Part shown: positions 43,655 through 54,740 of the stretch, in pieces
How positions within the stretch are numbered: the first letter of the stretch is position 1
How the letters are laid out: every line of letters begins with the position of its first letter
NCBI GenBank assembly: GCA_944739405.2
Contig: OX123182.2
Coordinates: 66,219,183 to 66,283,182 of the forward strand
DNA: 64,000 nucleotides
Direction of reading: 5' to 3'
DNA from: Euclidia mi
Lineage: Eukaryota > Arthropoda > Insecta > Lepidoptera > Erebidae
Notes under the pieces: model-generated
The model's input: the letters and a program-made list of their open reading frames with translations, nothing else
What the model was told of the DNA's origin: nothing
Databases searched by the model: none
Position numbers and translations under genes: made by a program

Positions 43655-43910
43655 AAGTGAACTTAGCAGACCATTGTCCAGCAATTCAAAAATAAATCCG
43701 AGTTCTTATCGCATGCAGCCGAGTTCTATAGTTCCTGAAACTTTTAAGAAATAGTTCTGCCGTTTTACCATAAAAAGAAATCACTAAATGATCTGCTAAC
43801 TTCACGTAGCAGAGCATTAGCAGCAGATCAAATATAAAAGTGAGTTCTTCCTACATGCGAATGAGTTCTACAGTTCCTGATACTTTTCAACAATAGTTCT
43901 GAACTTATGT
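43655..43910 (+). repeat. Dispersed hairpin-bearing repeat, copy 1
   Basis: Contains GTGAACTTAGCAGACCATTG, AAATAAATCCGAGTTCTTAT, ATCTGCTAACTTCACGTAGC and ACATGCGAATGAGTTCTACA. The same words occur in inverse order and orientation at 57,890-58,165, so it is a repeat family with an internal palindrome. The superfamily is unknown. Confidence 0.75.
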
Positions 43911-44090
43911 TCCAGTATAACATACGAAAAAGTAAAAAGAATAAAAAATCTTTCAAACAGTTATTGACAGGCATTACCATGCATTCTTGGGAGTCTTGGG
44001 TTTATGACAGATCCGTATCAAAACTCTTATATCTGTATATTGATATCTTGATTACTTTTAAGTTATTTCTATGTATAATATGTATTTATT

Positions 44091-44091
<1 letters not shown>

Positions 44092-44187
<96 letters not shown>

Positions 44188-44190
44188 GTA
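44092..44190. repeat. (TA)n microsatellite
   Basis: About 95 bp of nearly pure TA dinucleotides. The Tyr-Ile frames across it are artefacts. Confidence 0.98.
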
Positions 44191-44418
44191 TGTGGTAGGT
44201 ACAATGTTATATTATTAGGTTTTTTTATTATTATTATTTTATTAACTTATATGAAATAAATTTATCATTTTAAGTTTTCGAAGAATAAATGTAAAAGAAA
44301 CTAATGGGTGTCGATTATAGTGTTATTTGTTCAGACCATTTTGAGGATTCTGACATTTACTCGACTAACAGTAGCTTTCGCCGAATAATCAAAACTGCAA
44401 TTCCAAAGAAGGTATTTT

Positions 44419-44640
44419 AAGCGGCCGTAGCCCAAGGGTCAAACGGTTACACTTACGAATGGTAGGTCGTGAGTTTCATGCCTACCCATTCCACTACTGA
44501 CGTGGACCCATATCTTAAAGGCCTATTACATTACTCAATTTTAAGAGACCGTTGCAATAACTAAGGGCCGTGTAATAATGTGTAAGAGCCTCGAGTTTCG
44601 ATCGGGATAACTAGCGTGACACTATAATAATGATGCTTCG
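44419..44640 (+). mobile_element. Possible tRNA-derived SINE
   Basis: GCGGCCGTAGCCCAAGGGTC then GGTAGGTCGTGAGTTTCATG resemble degenerate A and B boxes about 35 nt apart. The tail contains GGGCCGTGTAATAATGTG. A single copy in the window. Confidence 0.4.
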
Positions 44641-44929
44641 GTAAAGATGGTAAACGATGTTGTATGTGCCGTGACAACACAGTTTGGTAAGACAATTTAA
44701 AATAAGTTTAAATGACCACGAAAGTTTAAATTCCTATATAAGATTGGTAGAAGTCTCGCGTGACCAAAGGGGGCAGGCATATATTTGGCAAAAAATCTAA
44801 GCATAGCAACATACAATTTGGCAATGCTGCACGTCTTCTGGGCAGGCTCCCTATTGACTGCGATGCGGAGGACTTTCATGGCGCCTTCTAAATTCGGTTT
44901 GGTATTTTTAACGCTTTTTTATTTGGAAA

Positions 44930-45225
44930 GCTGTCCGGCGCTTTCTGCGACCTGTCAAAAGCTTTTGATTCTATCGACTATGATACACGTTTATTTTATG
45001 GTATAACAGATATGGTGCTAGATTTAGTTGCCACCCATCTGAGAGATAGAATTCAGTATGTATATGTGATTGGGGATAGGTCTCTTCTAGACTAAACTTT
45101 AGTTATTTTCACAGTGTTTTTTCTTACGGTATACTTTTATGGGACCCTTTCCGTCTTCATGAAGTCTATATAAATCATTTGCGGGATTCGGTTTTTTTCA
45201 AAAGATTACATTCGGAATTGTGAAT
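44930..45225 (+). pseudogene. LINE reverse transcriptase fragment
   Basis: A plus frame with FCDLSKAFDSIDYDT (first RT Asp), LDLVATHLRDRIQYV, then a stop and frame change. A degraded WDPF...VYINHLRDSV follows in the position of the QGSILGPLLF...YINDL block. No FADD box remains. It is an old relic. Confidence 0.7.
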
Positions 45226-45927
45226 TTACTCCTATAATAATTCAAACCCACAGTAACGAGAGCTTTTTTAAATAAGGGTTATTTCACGATTAACAAACTT
45301 TTATATGATAAAACGTTAAGTATTTAGCTGTTTGGTCAGAAACAAATTTTTGTATGCATAGGTACCACGTGAAGGCATGTGAGTAAGTTTTTTTTTTTAA
45401 TATGTGTTCAAATCATTGTCCACTTGTTACCTTTGCAAAATGATTTAAACTTACTCGGACCTGATACATGCATAACACAGCCGCTTTAGTTTTTTTATTT
45501 GTTGGACCTACTGTTCAGTCATTTATTTATTTTTATTAAAGGTCATGTTTCCAATAATGGAGCATAATATAAGGTTGCTGTGAGAGTTAAGCGATTTCAA
45601 TTACTGTCATCAGTTTTTTACAGTTCCTTCTGACACGTCTGTATCCGAACCTAAGAGAATAACTGAATGCCTATATTTATATTTAGATATATCTATGATT
45701 CTATTATTTTTCACAACCCATTTGGTCAATACAACTTTCATTTTAAAATAAAATATTTGATATTTCATATGGATATTTCAAATAAAAACATATACCCGAC
45801 GTATATGTTTTCTAGTAATAATAAAAAAATGTAGTTCTAGATCATTCGGCTTATGTAATTTAACTAAAACCAATATATCGTGATAGAATCCGTAAACCGT
45901 AGTTTGATTTCAATGAGAAACATATCA
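45226..45927. other. AT-rich interval, nothing recognised
   Basis: No coding signal. Confidence 0.5.
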
Positions 45928-46158
45928 TCATCTGCCTTTAACAGTCCACTGCTGGACTAGGCCTCTCCTTTGAAAGGAGGAATTGGCCTACTATACCACG
46001 CTGGCCAAACGGGTTGGTATAGGGTTTGTATCAAGTTTTCCGTCTCTTACAGTGCTGTTGTCTGCATAATATGCTCCCTCTGTCGGCTCTTACGACACCC
46101 ATGGGATGATATGGGGTGGTGACATTACGTATTCTTAATCCGTCACCCTATGGACAAT
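45928..46158. repeat. Dispersed ~230-bp repeat, copy 2
   Basis: Close match in the same orientation to 36,416-36,658 with few differences (for example GGAATTGGCC against GGAACTGCCC). Confidence 0.85.
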
Positions 46159-46612
46159 GAGAAACATATGGTTTTAAGTATCCAATGGTCTTATAAAAGC
46201 TTCTAAACGATAGTGTGTTTCATTCCCGCCTATTGCGCTACTGGCGTAAACCTACTCGCGAAACATTAATCTCGCATTGGTTGACTATATTCTGCATAAT
46301 TAAATTATAATGTGTATAATATGCGCATGTTACACGCTTTTCTAATGACGATTTTTATTTAATTTAGAGTGATAACCAAACATACATGAAAATTTTACCA
46401 ACTATGTTAACGATAGTGTAAAAACTTAATTGTTGATGTTTAAATGTATAAAAATAAAATATTTTAAAATCAATAATTCAAATTCATTTTTCAGTTTAAT
46501 GTGATTTTTGAACTTAAGCATGTTTTCCTTACTGAAATCTCGTCGCAATATATGCCAGTAATCAATTTTACATGTTTTATTTACAGGAAAACATAGTACT
46601 TGATGTGTATGA

Positions 46613-47317
46613 TTGGATAAACTAAATATCTGTCACATAAGACTTGCATTTTTCAAATTATGGGCAATGTTATCGATGCATGTTTCATTAGACAATCTTG
46701 TGGGTCGATTAAATTCAAATCGTAAATTAAAACTTAAAAGTAATGATTCAAGTTCTAAAAATGCACTATTGCGTTTGATAGCATCAATGTTCAAGTCACC
46801 TGTAATTATTATATTTCTTTGTCTATATTTATTTATTACTTGTAACTTTCTCTCAAATCTTTAAAAAAATATATGTAAATTGTTAGATTTAGGGTCTTCT
46901 ATATAGACACACAATAATTGTTTTATAGTATACCAGTTCAATGGCGCAGCACTCGACAACTCCAACAATAGAGTGCTTCTTTACCTCTATTATTTCATTG
47001 TATTGGTATTCTTTTTTCACCAGTATACATGTGCCACCTTTTTTGGTATCCTTTCTGCTAAAACTTGACGCTATAGTGTAATAAGGAATCCCGAGATGTT
47101 GTGAATATCTAGCCACCATGAAATGTTCTGATATTCAGATCATGTCTATTTCCATTTTTTGTTCTGACAGCTCCTCCAGACACACAAAAAGCTCTTTAGA
47201 CTTATTTAATAACCCTGCTATGTACTGATGAAGTATAAACAGCTGTGTGTGGTAGAAAAAACTAGGATTCGCTCTGGTTGTTTGTAAAGTCTGTAGGCTG
47301 ATCGTCACTTGTACCAT
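46613..47317 (-). pseudogene. LINE ORF2 endonuclease (copy B)
   Basis: Begins FILHQYIAGLLNKSKELFVC (HQN.AGL-type ORF2 start), then IPYYTIASSFSRKDTKKGGT, VVECCAIELVYYKTIIVCLY and, after stops, an IIITGDLNIDAI stretch (GDFN motif with Leu) and DNIAHNL. One in-frame stop is near 47,130 and more follow. The endonuclease nicks target DNA in live relatives; here it is dead. Confidence 0.75.
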
Positions 47318-47378
47318 TTGTTAGGTTGGTAGCCTGTGTCATATTACATGTTTATTCTTGAATGTCACTTATTAATTT

Positions 47379-47836
47379 GCCAATGCCCTTAAAAATAGTG
47401 TACATGCCATAGTTATTTATTGAGCATGTACATATCGTAGTCACAAGTCAAGTGTTTGTTGGAATCGAGGCAGTATGCATGTTCGTGTGTTACTACATCC
47501 AGGTAGAGCAGGTTGTTGAAATGTTCAACTCTACAGTTGTATATCGCTGCGTAGTTTGTATATTTATATGTCGGCATGCAGAGTATAACATTTGTATGTG
47601 TTATTCTGGCCAATGCCCTTAAAAATAGTGTACATGCCATAGTTATTTATTGAGCATGTACATATCGTAGTCACAAGTCAAGTGTTTGTTGGAATCGAGG
47701 CAGTATGCATGTTCGTGTGTTACTACATCCAGGTAGAGCAGGTTGTTGAAATTTTCAACTCTACAGTTGTATATCACTGCGTAGTTTGTATATTTATATG
47801 TCGGCATGCAGAGTATAACATTTGTATGTGTTATTC
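47379..47836. repeat. Tandem duplication, 229-bp unit
   Basis: Two adjacent copies start at 47,379 and 47,608 (TTGCCAATGCCC / GGCCAATGCCC, then TTAAAAATAGTGTACATGCC). They differ by only a few bases (for example ATGTTCAAC/ATTTTCAAC, ATCGCTGCG/ATCACTGCG). They lie in the esterase-like part of LINE ORF1. Confidence 0.9.
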
Positions 47837-48001
47837 TTTTGAGACTTTGTCTAATGATGAATATTAAATGAAAATAATCTTTTGCCTTTTTTAAATCTGT
47901 CTCTTCAATCAGTATGATGCAGAAGTCATTCATATTGAAATTCTCCAATTTGTGTTCTAAATTCTCTTGTAAATTTGATTATTTATGCCACTATTTGGTA
48001 G
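47403..48001 (-). pseudogene. LINE ORF1 C-terminal (SGNH-esterase-like) part
   Basis: Minus frame from MNDFCIILIEETDLKKAKDY through FIIRQSLKRITHTNVILCMP, YNCRVENFNNLLYLDVV to CDYDMYMLNK. The order resembles the GDSL/SGNH esterase domain of CR1-type ORF1 (NDF block, then the VILCMPTYKY block). The duplicated second copy repeats the last ~70 residues. No catalytic Ser block is visible because the N-terminal part is broken. Confidence 0.55.
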
Positions 48002-49312
48002 TATACCTAGTCTTGCCATAAATATTGTAACAAAGAAACATTTATTACTTTTATAGTGTGTTAGTTTAATACATAAATATAAAACAATTTAAAATATAAA
48101 AAGCTTATTCGAAGTGGTCTCCATTGGCTGCAATACAGTCCTTAAAACGTTGAGGCCAGTTATCAATGGAAGCACGTACTCTTTCCATGCGAGAATTCTT
48201 CACTGCCAATCGTATGGATTTTTTTAGGGACTCCAAATTATCATAGCGTTTAGAGCAAGCCGTCCTCTCTAAAACTGACCATAAATTATAATCCAGCAGA
48301 TTAAGGTCGGGACTAGACCACGGCCAGTCTTCAGCTCTGATGAAGTCGGAAACGTTCGCTTCCAACCAAGACTGCGTGGACCGAGCTTTGTGACCTGGTG
48401 CCGAGTCTTGCTGGAAGTACCATACTTGGTTATTGAACATGATGTTGTTAAGGGGCTTCACTACCTTCTCAAGAATAATATTTTGATACACTTGTGCCGA
48501 TGTTTTGATACCTTTTTCACAAAAATATGGCTCAGTCACTCCTTCATAGCTAACACCCCACCAAACCATCACTGAAGTCGGATAATGCCCATGATGCACT
48601 CTGTCGACTAATTGGGAAGCTTCCTTAGAGCTTTGAGCATAAATACGGTCATTTTGTTTGTTAAAATGTTGCTCAATTTAAAAAAAAATTCATCCGTAAA
48701 CAATTTTTTTCTGTGACCTTCCTTTGCGTACCGCTTCAGAAGTTGTCTCGATTTTACCACCCTTTTCATTTTTAAATTATCAGTTAAGAAATGACCAGTG
48801 TGTCTCTTATAGAAGTCATCTTTTAAAATACGCAACATGGTTCTAGGTGCTATCTTCATCTCCAGAGATAAAATATTTTGCTCTCGGACAGGATTTCTTC
48901 GAATTCTTGCCCTTACTGCTTTGACCACCTTTTTCCTACGAACACTACGTGGACGGCCAGGTCTTTTTACAATTGGTACAATGAGACCTCCTCTGTCACA
49001 AACAGAGGAGGTCTCATTGTACCTATTAATAGCCCGGTATACAAACATTAGACTAATACCAAGTGTATGGAGAGTTTTAAAATTTGCTTTTAGCCCCATA
49101 CCTACTTTGTGTAATGCTGCATGCATGCACAGCGATTTGGTTCTCTTTATCACCCCACTTCATTTTAATGTCGCAAAATATTGTACAATGTATTGGCACC
49201 AAAACAAGAAAACACAATAAACAATCGTATAACAATTACAAATTCTAAATTCAAATGTAATATTTTTTTATTTTTAATTATTGTAACAGTATTTTTGGCC
49301 AGACTAAGTATA
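48002..49312 (-). mobile_element. maT-type mariner (DD37D) with both TIRs
   Basis: The left end TATACCTAGTCTTGCCATAA and the right end on the minus strand TATACTTAGTCTGGCCAAAA are TIRs of about 33 bp with five or six mismatches. TA target duplications are at 48,002-48,003 and 49,311-49,312. It carries one broken transposase and is inserted in LINE ORF1. Confidence 0.82.
48105..49153 (-). pseudogene. maT transposase (DD37D), frameshifted
   Basis: The N-terminal HTH region includes RPGRPRSVRRKKVVKAVRAR and LSLEMKIAPRTMLRILKDD. The catalytic region has KLFTDEFFF (first Asp), SVMVWWGVSYEGVTEPYF, WYFQQDSAPGHKAR (second Asp) and SSPDLNLLDYNLWS (third Asp). I count 37 residues between the second and third Asp, the maT signature. 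The first two catalytic parts are separated by a stop at 48,608 and a frame change. A perfect 21-bp inverted duplication (48,975-49,023) sits in the HTH linker and has altered the coding there. Confidence 0.85.
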
Positions 49313-49761
49313 GTGATATATATTATTTTCAATTAGTGTTTTCTTAGCTATAGGGTATACATTATTTTGTTTATTTTCACTAATAATGCATATTTTTCTA
49401 CGTATGACTTGATGTCATTGTATTTTCCATTTCTGTTTGTATCTCCGATGATTCGGTCACGTGGTTGATCTTCTGGATCCCCTTATTATGATTTCTAATA
49501 GGTGTGCATACTCGTTTCACCTCAACCTATATATCGTTCCCAGTATCTTGTAGTTGTTCAGATTTAACAGGTTTTCTTTTACGTGAACATACCGGTGTCA
49601 TATTCATTCTCTCAGGCGTTAAACATAGTTTTACATGTATCAATTGTCTTTAGGGAATGTTGTAGGTCTGTTTTTAGGCGTAGGTTTTCCATATTTAAAG
49701 CCTCAATGTCGCGATGGACGCTCATCAGTTGCGCTGTTAATAATTTTATTTGTTCTGTTAA
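49313..49761 (-). pseudogene. LINE ORF1 middle part (coiled coil)
   Basis: The minus frame next to the TTAA site reads LTEQIKLLTAQLMSVHRDIE, then ALNMENLRLKTDLQHSLKTI, a heptad-like coiled coil typical of CR1-like ORF1. Stops follow from about 49,605. It joins in frame with ...NENVNS at 52,476 when the piggyBac-like element is removed. Confidence 0.65.
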
Positions 49762-50653
49762 GGCGAGGTTGCAGTACTTTTTAAGATTTTTGAACGTCTG
49801 AAAGTCCCATGAACTATGATATTTTTACTGAATAAAAATTAAAGTATAAAAGTTGAACATATCTTCTAGTAAATCGTAAAGATAGAAACACGTTTTGGAA
49901 TGATTGGTTCGATAAAAAAAAATGTCAAACATGGCACTAAATCACAATTTTAAACGTGTACTGCTTAGAGATTCCATAATGAATTTATATGAAAGTATTA
50001 TCAATAGAAACAGCTCTTTATTTAAAAAAAATTGGTAAAAACAGATTTCGTAATTTCGTTATCATTTTGCTCCAAGAAAAAAAATAGTCAAAATGTTGAC
50101 ATTATATCGCTCGCCGGCCGTTTATCAGTGCCTGTCTAGGCGTGATTGAGGGCGGACGTACGTCGTTGCTCCGCAAAATCCCCCTCCACCCCCGCATGTA
50201 CGTTTTCGCAAAAGTACAAAGTAATTCGTATTCCAAACTTAATCGTTCAAACCATAGACATACTAGTAAGAAACCGTAGACAGGTTACTGACATCGCGAA
50301 AAGCGTACGCACACTAATATAAATATGTCAAAACGACACACTAAGAATTAGATAAGAAGTGTAAGTGAGATAGCACATCTAATCGCAAGCGCGAAATAGA
50401 GATAAACATATACTCTCTAGACCGAAGCGCATTGTGACATCATGCTGACCGTTTCAGAAACAATAATTTGACTCAGATGCGACATGATCACTTTGTCTGT
50501 CTTGAGTAAATTCAATTCGCCTCAAAGTAAATTTGATTAATTCATTTAAGGTAGGGAAAATAAAAAGTCGATGTGATTTATTTATAACATTTATTAAAAA
50601 AGTACATTTCATTCAATGGAAACCTAAAACAGTACGTTAATATAAAAACTGTG

Positions 50654-51726
50654 CGCTGCGGACCCACCGTAGCCCTGGCAATACCCCTGGGGGTATGGTG
50701 GAACTTTTAAAGCTTAACCGTACTCCTGGCTGAAATGCTCGTAGTGTTATACCAACGTGCTACGTGGACATTAAACTGAACAGTGTTATCTCTCGTATGA
50801 TAATGACTTATTACTTACGTTTTTGTATTTTTAGACAAGCGACGACAAGCGCTAGTACGATGATATAGTGCAACAAGGAGATAAATTAGAGAATAAAACG
50901 TTTAGGTATTACTGCTAATGGTTATAATGCTTTGTATATTATAGGTATAATCTGTGGTACTGTTGAAGACCCGTCATCATCATCATCCTTGCGCTGTCGA
51001 ATCATTCCCACTAGTTCTATTGAACAGTTCTATGATAGAACTAGTGATACTTTTTTTCCCACTAGTTCTATGACGAGCACTCGTGTGCGATTTTCAACCT
51101 TATTGACAATTCATGGCAAACTTTTTTTTTTTGTTTTTTCTCGCTTTCTGGCAATATTAGGGTAATAAAATTATAAATTCTGACTAATGTCAATTAGGTT
51201 GAAAATCGCATGCACCTGTTTTCTGCAATCACTATCGATAGCTGATCACTTTCTGTAAGTCATTTGTTTTGTAGACGTTCATTTGTTTTGTAGGCGTTCA
51301 TTTGTTTTGTAAACGTTCATTTGTTTTACACATTAAACAAATGAACGTCTACAAAACATATTTATTCGGATGTATGAGCGCGATGTCGTGACACTACGGA
51401 TCATTCCCAGTAGTTCTATTGAATACCCTTGTAAAAACATTCATAGAACTAGACTGGGAAATTTCCTATTACTTATTCCATTAGTTCTGTTCTCCTCATC
51501 AAGTTGTGCTAATAGAATTAGGACAGTTCTATCATAGAATTGTTCAATGCTACTACTATACTGGGAATGATCCCACAAAATAGTAGAACAACGAAAATAA
51601 ATGAAATTAACGAACTGAAATGAATAAACTAATCACACAACAATATTATCTAGGAGTACGGGTTAAGCTTTGAAAGTCCCACCATACCCCCAGAGGTACT
51701 GCCAGGGGTACGGTGGGTCGGCAGCG
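50654..51726. mobile_element. Palindromic-ended element with 9-bp target duplication (MULE-like?)
   Basis: TIRs of about 80 bp at ~88% identity: CGCTGCGGACCCACCGTAGC at the left, CGCTGCCGACCCACCGTACC at the right on the minus strand. They run through TGGGGGTATGGTGG to AAAGCTTAACC. The target duplication is AAAACTGTG on both sides (50,645-50,653; 51,727-51,735), 9 bp and perfect. A 9-bp duplication with long TIRs suggests a Mutator-like MITE. The interior has no transposase. It holds ACTAGTTCTAT hairpins and CGTTCATTTGTTTTGTAG direct repeats with a matching inverted copy. Confidence 0.82.
51265..51358. repeat. Direct and inverted repeat cluster (CGTTCATTTGTTTTGTA)
   Basis: A near 18-20-bp direct repeat occurs three to four times. 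Its first copy (51,265-51,288) is exactly reverse-complemented over 24 bp at 51,335-51,358. Confidence 0.95.
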
Positions 51727-52472
51727 AAAACTGTGCAGTACAATCTACTTAGTTGTTTAATACTAAAAGGAGAAAAACAAGAACAAGTGAATGGACTTTG
51801 ATCATCCGTTAATGTTTGTAACTTACGTATGATTTTGTATTTCTATAATAATAATATATTGTGTTGATTCAGCCTCAAATCACTTTTATTACTTGACAAA
51901 AACACACATCAGTATTTTATTATTACGAATGTCCCATCTGGATACTTTGTTTTTTAGTCTTTGAACACGCACAATACTACTTCTCTTTTACACTCGCTAA
52001 ATGCCAATTTATTATTCACTCTATTATTTGTGATACTGAATTTATTATAAATTGAAAATAAAACGTTGTAATATTGTAATACTCATGAATGAGAAGTGAT
52101 TCCATAACTTTTAGTCATTTTCCTACTAAAGTTTAACTACTTTAGCAAAATCTCATTACACACGACGACGGCATTTTCAAATGTAACGTACACACACGCG
52201 AGTAAAAGAGCGAGCGCTTCCGACCGCAGCGCGAACGCGACTAAAGCCAAATGAGACATTTAGAAAAAAAAAGTTTGTCATCAATTTGTCAGTTTTTAAT
52301 GTGCCACTTTTGAAGTTCGCATAACTCATCTACGGTTTTTTTACGCTGCGCTGTGGCACACGCACACACGAAACCCCCCCTCCCCTCCCCCCGCTCACTC
52401 GCTGACGCCACCGCCGTGTTTTTGTTTTTGCGGGGGGTGAGGTCGAGCTACGCACTGTACTGCAACCTCGCC

Positions 52473-52638
52473 TTAAGCTGTTTACGTTTTCGTTACTTGC
52501 GTGAAGACTGTCTGGTATGCTTAACATTGTAGTATCAAATATAGATTTTTCACTCTTAGACACTTCGCTACTAAGGTCATTTAAGGAACTTGACCGGTAT
52601 GATTTCCGATGGGTGACATTGTCGTACTCTGCTTCCAT
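52473..52638 (-). pseudogene. LINE ORF1 N-terminal part
   Basis: Minus frame MEAEYDNVTHRKSYRSSSLN, DLSSEVSKSEKSIF, LSIPDSLHASNENVNS. It is Ser-rich, as in ORF1 leaders of this LINE type. It joins the coiled coil at 49,761 across the piggyBac-like insertion. Confidence 0.6.
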
Positions 52639-52699
52639 TTTGTCGCGGGTATTATTTGATGCGATTTGTTTGGCGCCCTCTGTTGTACCACAATGTAAT

Positions 52700-53339
52700 T
52701 ATTAAACATTTTGTGGTTCTTTTTTACTATTTTATCATTATGATTTAAGTAGGAATGATTATTTAATTGTTATCTTATTATTTAGCTTCACAAAAAGTGC
52801 GCGCGGCCACCTGACGTTCGAACCATGGGCAACCACATAGGGATTCTGGTACTTAAGACGCACTGCCATGAGTTACTTAATAATAAATAATGAAATTCAG
52901 CTATAGTTGTTAACTGTAGAACTTTGTTGAACTAACAAGACGGTTATTATGACTAATCACTTAGGAATTTTTTCACACTCCATGCACTTTGAATAAACTT
53001 AGTTTGTATGTCTAAATGTCAATTGCCAATTTTATAGCTTTACCAGTATTATTGTAGTAGTTTTTGGTTTGTTTAATATAGTTTTTCTTTTAGTTGTGGG
53101 CTTTTTTTCCATGCACTGAGGTTTCGTGTATTTTAGCAGTATGTTCGTTCACAGTATATAATGTTTGTTTACCACTGTATAATGTTTATTTAGACTTTTT
53201 TTACAGCACTACACTGTTTACTAAGCTATTTAACAGGTTGGACTATTTTTAAAAGATATTTAAAATACGGAGCACTTTTTATTGTGACTGTGTTGAATGG
53301 TGGGTAGATTTAGTCTGCTTGTTCAGGATGAAGTATCTT
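52700..53339. other. AT-rich interval, nothing recognised
   Basis: Only a short repeated CAGTATATAATGTTTGTTTA / CTGTATAATGTTTATTTAG pair at 53,150-53,200. Confidence 0.5.
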
Positions 53340-53349
53340 GTATTTTTAC

Positions 53350-53615
53350 TTGATCTGAATCGAGAACTCACAATAAAGTGCCAGCAGAGCATGTCACAAG
53401 GTATAAACATAGAAAATTACATTTTCGTCAACTTAAAATTTCATGCAAATCTCAGGAGCTAGAACTCTTTAGTTCTTTACAGATTCGTGATATCGTATTC
53501 GTATTATTATATATTCAGAGAACTATAATCTAGAACTCGATTCTAGGTGAAAATTTAACTCACAATAAAGTGCCAGCAGAGCATGTCACCAAGTCATAAA
53601 ATTTAAAATTAAGGT
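53350..53615 (-). repeat. Inverse copies of the GAACTAAAGAGTTCTAG tandem repeat
   Basis: Two units with CTCACAATAAAGTGCCAGCA, GAGCATGTCAC and GAACTCTTTAGTTCTTTACAG, reverse complements of the units at 56,965-57,720. Confidence 0.85.
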
Positions 53616-54170
53616 TTGTAAAAACACATTCAGGGCTTCACAACCTTTGTTTCAAACAGTTGTGTTTGAGATTTTATGCTTTAGTGAACTTTTATACTTT
53701 TTAAGCCGTCATTTTTTTATTATCTATAACTGCCTGTCGTGTCCAAAATTTTCGAATTACCCGGAGTATTTTCATGAATTTGCCGATGTTTTGTAGTTTT
53801 TTACACGTAAGTAATTCTGTAAATGTAAGACAATAATAGAGAATCATGTATGTCAATAGTAGAAAACGAACATGGCACGCATATTAGTGACTTGATTTTT
53901 TAATCATAGGCAATAAATAATTTGCTAAAAATAGCTAAGCTGTCCTAAAATATAAAAAAATACATATAAGACCACAAATGAATAATATTTCAGACCACTA
54001 GCTAGTGCATTGAATTAAAATATCATGGCATGGACATTTTGCGTTGTCTAGAATAAAAACGTCAGAATGAATTTAAACAAAATCCATTAAAAAATTACGG
54101 TTAAATAACATATTGGGGTTACCTTCGTCAGAAGACGCAATTTATTTCTGGTAGGTTAGGTATATAACGA
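53616..54170. other. Interval without recognisable feature
   Basis: AT-rich; no frame or repeat end found. Confidence 0.5.
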
Positions 54171-54174
54171 ATTT

Positions 54175-54740
54175 TCGGTAGAAACAACTTCGAGAAAGAT
54201 ATCGACCGCAGGATCCAGGTGGGTTGGGCAGCGTTTGGCAAGCTACGTCGAGTTTTCTCTTTGCCCCGACCGCAATGCCTGAAGACCAAAGTCTTCAACC
54301 AATGCGTCCTACCTGTTATAAAGTACGGTGCCGAGACGTGGACACTTACAGTGGGACTAGTCCACAAACTAAAAGTCACGCAACGAGCTATGGAACGGGC
54401 TATGCTTGGCGTCTCTTTGAAGGATAAAATCCGAAATGAAGTTATCCGACAAAGAACTAAAATTACCGACATAGCTCACAGAATCAGTAAGCTCAAGTGG
54501 CAGTGGGCTGGCCATATCTGTAGAAGGACTGATGGCCGATGGAGCAAGCGTGACCTGGAGACCACGACTCGGTAAGCGTAAGGTAGGGCGGCCCCCGGCT
54601 AGGTGGACCGACGACCTGAAAAAGGTGGCTGACAGACTGGATGCGGAAGGCTGAGGACCGTGTACTGTGGCGCGTGTTGGGAGAGGCCTATGGCCAGCAG
54701 TGGACGCTGCGATAGGCTGATTGAGATTGAGAAAGAATCT
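54175..54740 (+). pseudogene. RTE-clade LINE, C-terminal end and 3' tail
   Basis: Plus frame with DIDRRIQVGWAAFGKLRRVF, CLKTKVFNQCVLPVIKYGAE, TWTL, then LKVTQRAMERAMLGVSLKDK, KLKWQWAGHICRRTDGRW. After a frameshift near 54,560 it reads VGRPPARWTDDLKKV. The tail GGCCTATGGCCAGCAGTGGA, CGCTGCGATAGGCTGATTGA is the common lepidopteran RTE 3' end. It is a 5'-truncated insertion, a different copy from the RTE at 9-42 kb. Confidence 0.85.

Larger units (their letters stand above)
49762..52472. mobile_element. piggyBac-like non-autonomous element (TTAA target)
   Basis: Perfect 16-bp TIRs GGCGAGGTTGCAGTAC (49,762-49,777) and its reverse complement (52,457-52,472), each flanked by TTAA (49,758-49,761 and 52,473-52,476). 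TTAA duplication is specific to piggyBac. Excising it restores the reading frame of the host LINE ORF1. The 2.7-kb interior has no transposase frame. It contains a second palindromic element (50,654-51,726). GC-rich patches near both ends (CCCCCTCCACCCCCGC; GCGGGGGGTGAGG) may be longer diverged subterminal repeats. Confidence 0.85.
46613..52638 (-). mobile_element. CR1-like LINE split by maT and piggyBac-like insertions (copy B)
   Basis: Minus-strand order: ORF1 N-terminus (52,638-52,473), interruption 49,762-52,472, ORF1 coiled coil (49,761-49,313), interruption 48,002-49,312, ORF1 esterase-like C-terminus (48,001-47,403, with a 229-bp tandem duplication), then ORF2 endonuclease (47,317-46,613). 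Taking out the two DNA transposons gives one continuous ORF1 order, in frame across the TTAA site. The RT is missing. The family also has copy A at 0.24-1.44 kb. Confidence 0.75.

Noticed and set aside
43907..44259. Long Tyr-Ile repeat frames
   Set aside because: Created by the (TA)n microsatellite.
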